NCBI GenBank assembly: GCA_017880945.1
Contig: JADGRM010000151.1
Location: 1 to 5,467, forward strand
Direction: 5' to 3'
Source of the DNA: Gallionella sp.
GTDB lineage: Bacteria; Pseudomonadota; Gammaproteobacteria; Burkholderiales; Gallionellaceae
Length of the DNA: 5,467 bases
Part shown: positions 1 through 5,420 of the stretch, piece by piece
Layout: each line of letters opens with the position of its first letter
How positions within the stretch are numbered: position 1 is the stretch's first letter
The notes under the pieces: generated by a model
Databases searched by the model: none
Seen by the model: only the letters and a program-made list of their open reading frames with translations
What the model was told of the DNA's origin: nothing
Program-made: the position numbers and the translations under genes

Positions 1-432
1 CGCGCCATCCTCGCCGACATGCGCAACGACGAGATCAAGCCTAACGTGGTCACCTATAACACGCTGCTCAACAAGGCGCATACGCTGGAGGAAGGTCGCG
101 CCATCCTCGCCGACATGCGCAACGATGAGATCAAGCCTGACGTGGTCACCTATAACACGCTGCGCAACAAGGCGCACACGCTGGATGAAGACTTCGCCAT
201 CCTCGCCGACATGCGCAACGATGAGATCAAGCCTAACGTGGTCACCTATACCACGCTGATCAACAAGGCGCACACGCTGGAGGAAGGTCGCGCCATCCTC
301 GCCGACATGAGGAACGACGAAATCAAGCCTGACGTGGTCACCTATAACACGCTGCACAACAAGACGCACACGCTGACTGAACGAAGGTCGCGCCATCCTC
401 GCCGACATGAGGAACGACGAAATCAAGCCTGA
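1..432 (+). CDS. Pentatricopeptide-repeat (PPR)-like protein, 5' end outside the window, 3' end frameshifted
   Basis: The reading frame is open from base 1, so the true start lies upstream; the ATG at 19 is only an internal Met of the repeat. The product is a chain of 32-residue units with the PPR hallmarks VVTYNTL (helix A) and a helix B running through ILADMRNDEIKP to D/N. Complete units lie at 46-141, 142-237 and 238-333; a fourth begins at 334. PPR proteins stack two-helix units into a solenoid that binds single-stranded RNA, one base per unit; an RNA-binding role here is inferred from the family. The fourth unit is broken by a 4-bp duplication at 373-380, after which the frame reads non-PPR residues (RRSRHPRRHEERRNQA) and stops with TGA at 430-432. 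The unit is three residues shorter than the canonical 35, so a related alpha-solenoid repeat cannot be excluded. No targeting signal or other domain is visible in the part present. Confidence 0.75.
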   Translation, partial: RAILADMRNDEIKPNVVTYNTLLNKAHTLEEGRAILADMRNDEIKPDVVTYNTLRNKAHTLDEDFAILADMRNDEIKPNVVTYTTLINKAHTLEEGRAILADMRNDEIKPDVVTYNTLHNKTHTLTERRSRHPRRHEERRNQA

Positions 433-526
433 CGTGGTCACCTAACACGCTGCGCAACAATGCTCACACGCTGGAGGAGAAGGTCGCGCCATCCTCGCTG
501 ACATGCGCAACGACGGCATCACGTAG
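373..526 (+). pseudogene. Decayed 3' end of the PPR-repeat gene
   Basis: Translation of the PPR units can be followed past the end of the open frame only by changing frame. After the CTGA duplication (373-380) the PPR sequence RAILADMRNDEIKPDVVT resumes in frame 2 from 389 and meets TAA at 443-445, created by the loss of TA. The second half of that unit (NTLRNNAHTLEE) then reads in frame 3 from 444. After a 2-bp gain it returns to frame 2 as RAILADMRNDGIT and ends at TAG 524-526. The three indels look like short-repeat slippage events. The region therefore once encoded at least one and a third further units. Sequencing or assembly error in a repeat array is an alternative explanation for part of this. 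Confidence 0.7.
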
Positions 527-547
527 AACGGGTACCTTCAGGAGTGA

Positions 548-817
548 TTCGCCGAACTTGTAAGCCTTGATGAACTAGTGGCACTGAAGGAGTTCAGCCA
601 GTTCCACTTGGTGCGAACTTTTGCAAAACAGGTTGGCATGACTCCGCATGCCTATCAACATCCGCATCGAAACCGCCTGCGCGCTGTTAAAGGCTGGTGT
701 GCCGCTTATGCATGTCTCCACTGATCTCGGATTCGCCGATCAGAGTCACTTTACGCGGCATTTCAAAAGGGTTGGGGGGAATACGGCAGCAGTTATGCGA
801 ACGCATTGGGACACTAA
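548..817 (+). pseudogene. Remnant of an AraC-family transcriptional regulator (C-terminal DNA-binding domain only)
   Basis: Three frames together spell most of an AraC/XylS double helix-turn-helix domain. Frame 2 from 548 gives a first HTH (SLDELVALKEFSQFHLVRTF, then KQVGMTPHAYQ). After a small deletion near 655 the sequence continues in frame 3 with RIETACALLKAGVPL and the typical second-HTH signature GFADQSHFTRHFKR. Near 783 the frame changes again, giving GSSYANALGH and TAA at 815-817, a normal-looking AraC C-terminus. The N-terminal cupin (effector-binding) domain is absent: decayed PPR repeat lies directly upstream instead. A stretch open from ATG 648 to the stop ending at 842 would give a 64-residue HTH peptide, but it starts in mid-domain and ends out of frame, so a functional protein is unlikely. 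The target and effector of the ancestor cannot be told. Confidence 0.75.
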
Positions 818-1007
818 CTGTGGTGCCTCCTTTAGTGGTTAATCAACATCTCCGCTTTGGCACATCGATGCCGTTCCGGAAAGCGGGTGTCCATTCCATT
901 AATATATAAATCGGCCCAGATAATGCATGGTGAACGACTGCTATCGAGAAAATTCTTCAACGTCCGGAATTGGCACGCGGTGGGACTTAGATCCGTGTAG
1001 CAGTTAA
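818..1007. other. Intergenic stretch with no recognisable gene
   Basis: No open frame with protein-like content, tRNA or clear terminator is visible between the AraC remnant and the convergent metallo-hydrolase gene. It is more AT-rich than the flanking genes, with an AT run near 897-912. I found no stem followed by a T-run downstream of the minus-strand operon, so how that transcript ends is not evident. Confidence 0.5.
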
Positions 1008-2036
1008 CTAGAAAGCGGTCATTGAAGCGCCGCCAAATGCCGCCTCTACTTCGGCACGCAGCAATTCCCTATCCTCGCCGACATAGCGCGGCGAAAAATG
1101 CATCGGAATGACGCGGCCTGCATTCGCATCACGGGCGATTTCTCCTGCCTGGCGCGCGGTCAGGTGGAACTTGCGCCGTCCATGTTCGGCATCGCGTTCC
1201 ATAAATACCGCCTCGATATACAGCAGGTCGGCATCGCGTGCCAGGTCGACGATGCGCGTCACGTTATCCTGATGCCATGCGACATCGGTGACGTAGGCGA
1301 TCTTCTGGCCGGGCACGATGCGCAGCGCGGGCTTCAATTCGGCCAGCGACACCAGCCGCTCTTGCTGCGCATCTTCCTCTCGCCAGGCCACGCGTATCAG
1401 CCACTGCTCAGGTTCGTTGCGCAACACCGCCTGTTTCATGTCGCGCAGCCAGGCTCCCACCGGCAGGCCGAGTTCCTGCAAACGGTTCTTCCACACATTG
1501 ACGTGCGCCTGTTCCTGAAGCGCATAAGCCAGGCAGGGGATGCCGCCGTGATCGAGCAACGTGCAGCGCACCTGCATCGCCGGTTCACTCAACAACACAT
1601 TCTGCGGGCAGACCAAGCTTGTTTCATCTTCACGGCGGAACGCGCTGTGGCAGCGGAAGCTGGCGCGCTGCCCTGCCCCGTTGCCGTCCACCTCGGTGAC
1701 GCGCAGCGTAAAATCGGACAGATAGTTTTGCACCAGATTCCAGGTGTAGGCGCGCAGCTTGTGCTCCACCTGTTCCAGGAAGCCGGGCGGACCGAACAAC
1801 TGCAGATCCTTTTCCCGCCCGAGTAGTATGCGCAGCAGCCAATCGAAACCGATGAAATGATCCATGTGCGCATGGCTGACAAACACATGGCTGATGCGCA
1901 GCAGCTTGCGCGGGGGAAGTGCCTGGATGTCGCCCAGATCGAACAGCAGGGCGCGATGCTCGAACAGGCAGTCGACGAACAGCGCGGGGTCTCCCGTCGA
2001 ACCGTTTACCAGATGGGGATGAAAAGTCGGGCGCAT
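1008..2036 (-). CDS. RNase Z-like MBL-fold metallo-hydrolase
   Basis: A 342-residue protein of the metallo-beta-lactamase fold, most like the tRNA 3'-processing endonuclease (RNase Z/ElaC) branch. Numbering from the chosen start, the metal motif SHAHMDH is at 54-60 (H55, H57, D59, H60). Further likely ligands are H163 in LDHGGIPCLAY, D251 in AYVTDV and H313 in HFSPRY. HLTA at 291-294 matches the RNase Z position of HSTA. The active site therefore looks complete with two-metal geometry. RNase Z cleaves tRNA precursors after the discriminator base, but homologues of this subtype are usually annotated only as MBL-fold hydrolases, so the substrate is uncertain. It is the last gene of the lemA-TPM-TPM operon and starts about 20 bp after the preceding stop. 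An ATG at 2048 is also possible. The frame stays open to an ATG at 2270, but that extension has no fold-like sequence and lies over the TPM gene. No strong Shine-Dalgarno is seen, which suggests translational coupling. Confidence 0.87.
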   Translation of the reverse strand: MRPTFHPHLVNGSTGDPALFVDCLFEHRALLFDLGDIQALPPRKLLRISHVFVSHAHMDHFIGFDWLLRILLGREKDLQLFGPPGFLEQVEHKLRAYTWNLVQNYLSDFTLRVTEVDGNGAGQRASFRCHSAFRREDETSLVCPQNVLLSEPAMQVRCTLLDHGGIPCLAYALQEQAHVNVWKNRLQELGLPVGAWLRDMKQAVLRNEPEQWLIRVAWREEDAQQERLVSLAELKPALRIVPGQKIAYVTDVAWHQDNVTRIVDLARDADLLYIEAVFMERDAEHGRRKFHLTARQAGEIARDANAGRVIPMHFSPRYVGEDRELLRAEVEAAFGGASMTAF

Positions 2037-2055
2037 GGCTGCGCGCATCGTTGCA

Positions 2056-2553
2056 CTACAACACCACCGGGCTGTCCGGCATTTCATTGGGCTTGCCGCT
2101 GCGTGCCGGGAAGTGGCGCGACAGATGTTCGCCCACGGCATGTATCCCGGCGAGCACACCCGCCTCGAAATGACCTGCGCGGAACGCCGCTTCCATCTCG
2201 TGGCAGATCGCTTCCCAGACTTCCTTGCCGAGCCTGACATGGATGCCGCGGTCGGCAACGATCTCGACATCCCGATCGGCCAGCAACAGATAGATCAGCA
2301 CGCCGTTGTTGCGCTCGGTATCCCAGACGCGCAATTTTGAAAACACCTCGACGGAGCGTTGCTGCGCGGTCTGCCCTGCCATCAGCGGCGCCAATTCCAG
2401 CGAAGCCTCGACCGCGAAGCGGATCTGTCCGTCATGCCGAACTTCGGTTGAACGTATCGCGTGCTCGATCGCGTCCAGTGCACGCAAAGGAAAAACGCGC
2501 CGCACCGCGGCACGGCCCATCGATAGATGTCGCATGATGCGTTTAAAATTCAT
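2056..2553 (-). CDS. TPM-domain protein, soluble (second TPM paralogue of the operon)
   Basis: A 165-residue protein with a TPM (TPM_phosphatase/YgcG-type) alpha/beta domain over most of its length. Recognisable elements are the N-terminal helical part with AIEHAIRSTEVRHDGQIRFAVE (about 29-50, where TPM proteins carry I-x-x-AI-x-x-x-E), LRVWDTERNNGVLIYLLLADRDVEIVAD (75-101), and a C-terminal helix pair (WEAICHEMEAAFRAGHFEAG). There is no signal peptide, no membrane segment and no glycine-rich tail, so it should be cytoplasmic, unlike its upstream neighbour. An ATG at 2559 exists in the same frame, but GGGAG at 2560-2564 abuts that ATG and sits six bases before the ATG at 2553, so I chose 2553. 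This ATG overlaps the TGA of the preceding gene (TGATG). Some TPM proteins show phosphatase activity in vitro, while others have structural or assembly roles; nothing here decides between them. Confidence 0.88.
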   Translation of the reverse strand: MNFKRIMRHLSMGRAAVRRVFPLRALDAIEHAIRSTEVRHDGQIRFAVEASLELAPLMAGQTAQQRSVEVFSKLRVWDTERNNGVLIYLLLADRDVEIVADRGIHVRLGKEVWEAICHEMEAAFRAGHFEAGVLAGIHAVGEHLSRHFPARSGKPNEMPDSPVVL

Positions 2554-3398
2554 CACCATCTCCCGGATGCTCCGCCACCACCAAACCCGCCGCCACCGCC
2601 GCTGAAGCCTCCTCCACCGCCGAAGCCCCCCGAACCCCCGCCAAACCCGCCGCCACCATAGCCGCCGAAACCGCGTCCACCACCGCCCAGCAACACGAAT
2701 ATGAACGCTGCCGCTCCGGCCAGCAGCGCGACCAATAATGGCGCAACCGTCAACCAGGCCAGCAACCCCAGCACGCCCCCCATCAGCATCGCGGCTGGAA
2801 AACGCCCGAGCATCGCGCGCAACATGCCGCCCACGACCATCACCAGACCGAAGGCGACGAACAACAGCGACTCGATGTTGTATTTCCCGCTTGCGGCGGC
2901 ACGACGCGGCGGCGGCAAGGGTTCGCCGTTGACGACCTGCATCATTGCCGCGGTACCCGTCTCGATGCCCGAATAGAAGTCGCCGCGCTTGAAACGCGGC
3001 ACAATGATCTCGTCAATGATGCGGTTCGCGGTGGCGTCGTTCAGCGCGCCTTCCAGGCCATATCCCACCTCGATGCGCAGACTGTGATCGTCCTTGGCGA
3101 CAATCAGCAGCGCGCCGTCGTCCACGCCCTTGCGCCCCAGCTTCCACGCCTCGACGACGCGGATACCGAATTGCTCGATGCTTTCCGGTTGCGTGGTCGG
3201 CACGATCAGCACCGCGATCTGCGCGCCCTTGTTCTTTTCAAACTCGGCGAGACGGGCTTCCATTGTTTGGGTTTGTTGTGCATCCAGCGTCGAGGTGAGA
3301 TCGGTGACGCGCTGTGTGAGCGGCGGCAGCTTGACTTCAGCGTGCGCCGCCCCGCTCAGCAGCAGCGCAAGCAGAATAACCTGCGCAAAGTTTTTCAT
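2553..3398 (-). CDS. YgcG-like TPM-domain protein, secreted and membrane-anchored, with glycine-rich tail
   Basis: A 281-residue protein. Residues 1-20 are a Sec signal peptide (basic start, LLALLLSG core, cleavage expected after AHA). A TPM domain occupies about 25-155, with the familiar LIVAKDDHSLRIEVGYGLEGAL segment (97-119, including GYGLEG) and FKRGDFYSGI (136-145). Hydrophobic segments at about 176-192 and 203-237 are membrane helices. Residues 238-278 are almost only Gly with Phe/Ser/Tyr, ending ASGRW. This architecture places the TPM domain in the periplasm, with the Gly-rich tail at the end of the membrane region. Its ATG directly follows the TAA of lemA and its TGA overlaps the start of the next TPM gene, so the three are translated as a unit. 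LemA plus a YgcG-type TPM protein is a common bacterial pair; the molecular function is unsettled. Length and domain order are normal for the family. Confidence 0.92.
   Translation of the reverse strand: MKNFAQVILLALLLSGAAHAEVKLPPLTQRVTDLTSTLDAQQTQTMEARLAEFEKNKGAQIAVLIVPTTQPESIEQFGIRVVEAWKLGRKGVDDGALLIVAKDDHSLRIEVGYGLEGALNDATANRIIDEIIVPRFKRGDFYSGIETGTAAMMQVVNGEPLPPPRRAAASGKYNIESLLFVAFGLVMVVGGMLRAMLGRFPAAMLMGGVLGLLAWLTVAPLLVALLAGAAAFIFVLLGGGGRGFGGYGGGGFGGGSGGFGGGGGFSGGGGGFGGGGASGRW
2560..2564 (-). promoter_or_regulatory. Shine-Dalgarno that sets the start of the soluble TPM gene
   Basis: GGGAG on the minus strand inside the last codons of the preceding gene. It touches the ATG at 2559 but has a six-base spacer to the ATG at 2553, favouring the latter. 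Confidence 0.6.
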
Positions 3399-4016
3399 TT
3401 ATTTCGCCGGTGTGGCAGTGTTAGGCAAAGCTTTTGGCGCAGCGAAATCCACCGTAGGCGGACGAGATATCTCTTTCTCGTTTTCCACCGTGAACGAGGG
3501 CTTCACCTTGTAGCCGAACAGCATCGCGGTCAGGTTGGTGGGGAATTCACGCACCGTGACGTTGTACTCCTTCACAGCCTGGATGTAGCGGTTGCGCGCC
3601 ACGGTGATGCGGTTCTCGGTACCTTCCAGTTGCGCCTGCAAGTCGCGGAAATTCTGGTCGGATTTCAGTTGCGGATAATTCTCCGCCACCACCAACAGGC
3701 GGCTCAATGCCGAAGTCAGTTGACCTTGTGCGGCCTGGAACTTGGCGAATGCCTGTGGGTCGTTGATCAACTCGGGCGTGGCCTGAATGCTGCCGACCCT
3801 GGCGCGCGCTTCTGTGACGCCCAACAGCACGTCCTTTTCCTGCGCGGCATAACCTTTGACGGTGTTGACCAGGTTGGGGATCAAATCGGCGCGGCGCTGA
3901 TACTGGTTCAGTACTTCCGCCCAACTCGCCTTGATCTGCTCATCGGTAGTTTGAAAAGTGTTGTAACCGCAACCACTCAACAGTGTAGCCAGCAAAACTA
4001 TCCATAAGGTACGCAT
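3399..4016 (-). CDS. lemA: LemA family lipoprotein
   Basis: A 205-residue LemA protein. The N-terminus is a lipoprotein signal: MRTLWIVLLATLLSGC, lipobox LSGC with the lipidated Cys at 16 and Gly at +2, consistent with export and outer-membrane sorting. The mature part shows the LemA core: QYQRRADLIPNLVNTVKGYA (38-57), a helix with EARARV (69-74), and AENYPQLKSDQNFRDLQ (111-127) followed by EGTENRI and RNRYIQAVKEYN (131-152). These form a long helical bundle. The C-terminal 30 residues are Pro/Ala-rich and probably disordered. A TTG six bases upstream (4022) is in frame, but GGAGG at 4025-4029 is eight bases from the ATG at 4016 and only two from the TTG, so I use the ATG. It is the first gene of the operon; its stop abuts the next start. 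LemA proteins co-occur with TPM proteins, and their role in the envelope is not defined. Confidence 0.95.
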   Translation of the reverse strand: MRTLWIVLLATLLSGCGYNTFQTTDEQIKASWAEVLNQYQRRADLIPNLVNTVKGYAAQEKDVLLGVTEARARVGSIQATPELINDPQAFAKFQAAQGQLTSALSRLLVVAENYPQLKSDQNFRDLQAQLEGTENRITVARNRYIQAVKEYNVTVREFPTNLTAMLFGYKVKPSFTVENEKEISRPPTVDFAAPKALPNTATPAK

Positions 4017-4024
4017 CGTCAATT

Positions 4025-4029
4025 CCTCC
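4025..4029 (-). promoter_or_regulatory. Shine-Dalgarno of lemA
   Basis: GGAGG on the minus strand, eight bases before ATG 4016. It is the strongest ribosome-binding site in the operon and decides the lemA start against the in-frame TTG at 4022. Confidence 0.8.
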
Positions 4030-4085
4030 GTGTTCGATACAAATGTCGTGCGGAAACTATAACACTAAACAGCTTGGCTCCGCAG

Positions 4086-4129
4086 GTCGGACTCTGCCCG
4101 ACAACACCATACGGCGGGCAAAGCCCGCC
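4086..4129. repeat. REP-like pair of GC-rich palindromes
   Basis: Two adjacent inverted repeats lie in the gap between the flavoprotein gene and lemA. The first, GTCGGACTCTGCCCGAC (4086-4102), has a 5-bp stem with one mismatch further in. The second, GGCGGGCAAAGCCCGCC (4113-4129), has a perfect 7-bp stem with an AAA loop. Short GTCGG...CCGAC and GGCGGGC...GCCCGCC hairpins in intergenic gaps are typical of dispersed REP-type elements in some betaproteobacteria. The second could slow transcription leaving the flavoprotein gene, but no T-run follows it on the minus strand, so it is not a standard intrinsic terminator. The lemA promoter should lie between here and 4030; a TATAGT (4056-4061, minus strand) could be its -10, but no good -35 matches. 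Confidence 0.6.
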
Positions 4130-4160
4130 CTACAAAATGCTCTTTGATATGAAATCGGAA

Positions 4161-5387
4161 TCACACCGCCTGCCCTGCCGCGTAGCCGGAAGCCCATGCC
4201 CACTGGAAGTTATAGCCGCCAAGCTGCCCGGTGACGTCCACCACTTCGCCGATGAAATACAGGCCGGGTACTTCGGTACATTCCATGGTCTTCGATGACA
4301 GCGCGTGCGTATTGATCCCGCCACAGGTCACTTCGGCCTTGCTGTAACCCACTGTGCCGGAAGGGATGACTTGCCAATCGTGCAAGTTTGCGGCGATCTC
4401 TTTGCGCTCCTTGTCATTGTATTGATTGAGCGGTTTGTTCCCGATCTTCTTGTGCTCGGTCAACTGCGCGCACCACACATCGGAAAAGCTTTTGGGGAAC
4501 CATTGAATCAGATAATTGCTCAACAATTTTTTGCTGGTCTTCTGTTCGGCCAATAAAGTCTCCATATCGCGATCCGGCAGCAGGTTGATGTGCAACGGTT
4601 CGCCATGCTGCCAATAGGAAGATATCTGCAATATCGCCGGGCCGCTCAAGCCGCGATGCGTGACCAGCATGTTTTCGCGGAACGACTGTTTGCCGAAACT
4701 CACGATCGTGTCCAGCGAAACGCCGGTCAGGTCGGCATAGGGTTTCCAGTCGTCCGGAGCGAATGTCAGCGGCACCAGGCCGGGCTTGAGCTTGGTGATG
4801 GGTATGGCGAATTGTTCGGCGACGTGATAGCCGAACGGGGTCGCGCCGGTCTTGGGGATGGACAGTCCGCCCGTTGCGATCACCAGCGAGGCAGAATTGA
4901 AATCGCCGCGCGAGGTGCTGACGTGGAACCTGTGCACTTCCTGTTTCTGCTTGCCATTTTCCAGGGCACCGCTATCCGGAGAATAGTTGATTTCACCGAC
5001 CTCGCAGCTCATGAAGCGCTTCACGCCCGCCGTTTCGCATTCACCGCGCAGCATCGCGATCACCGCTTCAGACTCGTCATCGCAGAACAATTGCCCGAGC
5101 GTCTTTTCGTGGTAGCCGATGTTGTGCTTCTGCAGCAGCTCGATGAAATCCTGAGGCGTGTAACGCGCCAGCGCCGAGCGGCAAAAGTTCGGGTTGGCGG
5201 AAATGAAGTTTTCCGGCTTGGTGTTGATGTTGGTGAAGTTGCAACGCCCGCCGCCGGAGATACGGATCTTTTCCGCAAGTTTTTTGGCATGGTCGAGCAG
5301 CACCACGGAGCGCCCGCGCTGTCCTGCTTGCAGGGCACACATCATGCCTGCAGCACCCGAACCGATAATAATCACATCTGTTTTCAT
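4161..5387 (-). CDS. BaiN/HI0933-family NAD(P)/FAD-dependent oxidoreductase
   Basis: A complete 408-residue flavoprotein. The N-terminal Rossmann dinucleotide motif is DVIIIGSGAAGMMCAL (4-19, GxGxxG at 9-14), with an acidic D32 ending the second strand (VVLLD) for the FAD ribose. The family signature follows: KIRISGGGRCNFTN (40-53). The middle has ATGGLSIPKTGATPFGYHVA, the segment found in HI0933/YhiN proteins, and THRGLSGPAILQIS. The C-terminus closes the FAD site with GLYFIGEVVDVTGQLGGYNFQWAWASG (375 onward). Length and motifs are normal for this family, whose members include a flavoprotein implicated in bile-acid reduction in gut bacteria. In most proteobacteria the substrate is unknown, and the bile-acid role should not be assumed here. 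A weak Shine-Dalgarno (GGAAAG) lies four bases before the ATG. The gene has the same orientation as lemA, but the 144-bp gap with palindromes suggests a separate transcript. Confidence 0.94.
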   Translation of the reverse strand: MKTDVIIIGSGAAGMMCALQAGQRGRSVVLLDHAKKLAEKIRISGGGRCNFTNINTKPENFISANPNFCRSALARYTPQDFIELLQKHNIGYHEKTLGQLFCDDESEAVIAMLRGECETAGVKRFMSCEVGEINYSPDSGALENGKQKQEVHRFHVSTSRGDFNSASLVIATGGLSIPKTGATPFGYHVAEQFAIPITKLKPGLVPLTFAPDDWKPYADLTGVSLDTIVSFGKQSFRENMLVTHRGLSGPAILQISSYWQHGEPLHINLLPDRDMETLLAEQKTSKKLLSNYLIQWFPKSFSDVWCAQLTEHKKIGNKPLNQYNDKERKEIAANLHDWQVIPSGTVGYSKAEVTCGGINTHALSSKTMECTEVPGLYFIGEVVDVTGQLGGYNFQWAWASGYAAGQAV

Positions 5388-5420
5388 GTTGCTTTCCGTA
5401 GGGCCCTTAACGAGCGTTGA

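Larger units (their letters stand above)
1..526 (+). repeat. 96-bp direct tandem repeat array, five copies plus a partial sixth
   Basis: Copies beginning with CGCGCCATCCTCGCC (first codon altered to TTC in the third) start at 1, 97, 193, 289, 389 and 485. Spacing is exactly 96 bp except for 100 bp between copies 4 and 5, where CTGA is duplicated (373-376 and 377-380). Copy 5 has lost TA in TATAAC (near 443) and gained GA near 476-480, so its length returns to 96. Copies differ at only a few positions each. Copies 4 and 5 share the variant ATGAGGAACGACGAAATC, which shows that one arose from the other. The sixth copy is cut off after about 40 bp. There are no spacers, so this is a coding repeat array and not a CRISPR. 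Confidence 0.95.

Noticed and set aside
1..526. CRISPR array
   Set aside because: The repeats are contiguous, without unique spacers, and encode a regular protein repeat.
648..842. Intact small HTH protein of 64 residues
   Set aside because: The first half of the same AraC domain is readable just upstream in another frame and the normal C-terminus (SYANALGH, stop at 817) is in a third frame, so this is a piece of a pseudogene.
1071..1084. 14-base match (ATCCTCGCCGACAT) between the PPR repeat and the 3' part of the MBL hydrolase gene
   Set aside because: In the hydrolase it encodes YVGEDR, part of a normal C-terminal region after HFSPRY, and similarity does not extend beyond the 14 bases; coincidence is more likely than recombination.
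2037..2270. N-terminal extension of the MBL hydrolase to an ATG at 2270
   Set aside because: The extra 78 residues are Arg/Ser/Cys-rich with no fold-like pattern and are antiphase to the well-supported TPM gene on the same strand. The fold begins at MRPTFHP.
3084..4007. Long plus-strand open frame across the lemA/YgcG genes (similar ones at 1098-1826 and 4590-5420)
   Set aside because: These lie opposite well-recognised minus-strand genes, have low-complexity His/Arg/Gln-rich translations and no domain pattern; they are antisense shadows of GC-rich coding sequence.
4056..4061. -10 promoter element TATAGT for lemA
   Set aside because: Position is plausible, but no acceptable -35 hexamer occurs 16-18 bases upstream, so it is not listed as a feature.
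4113..4129. Intrinsic terminator for the flavoprotein gene
   Set aside because: The stem is strong, but the minus-strand sequence after it (GTATGGTG) is not U-rich.
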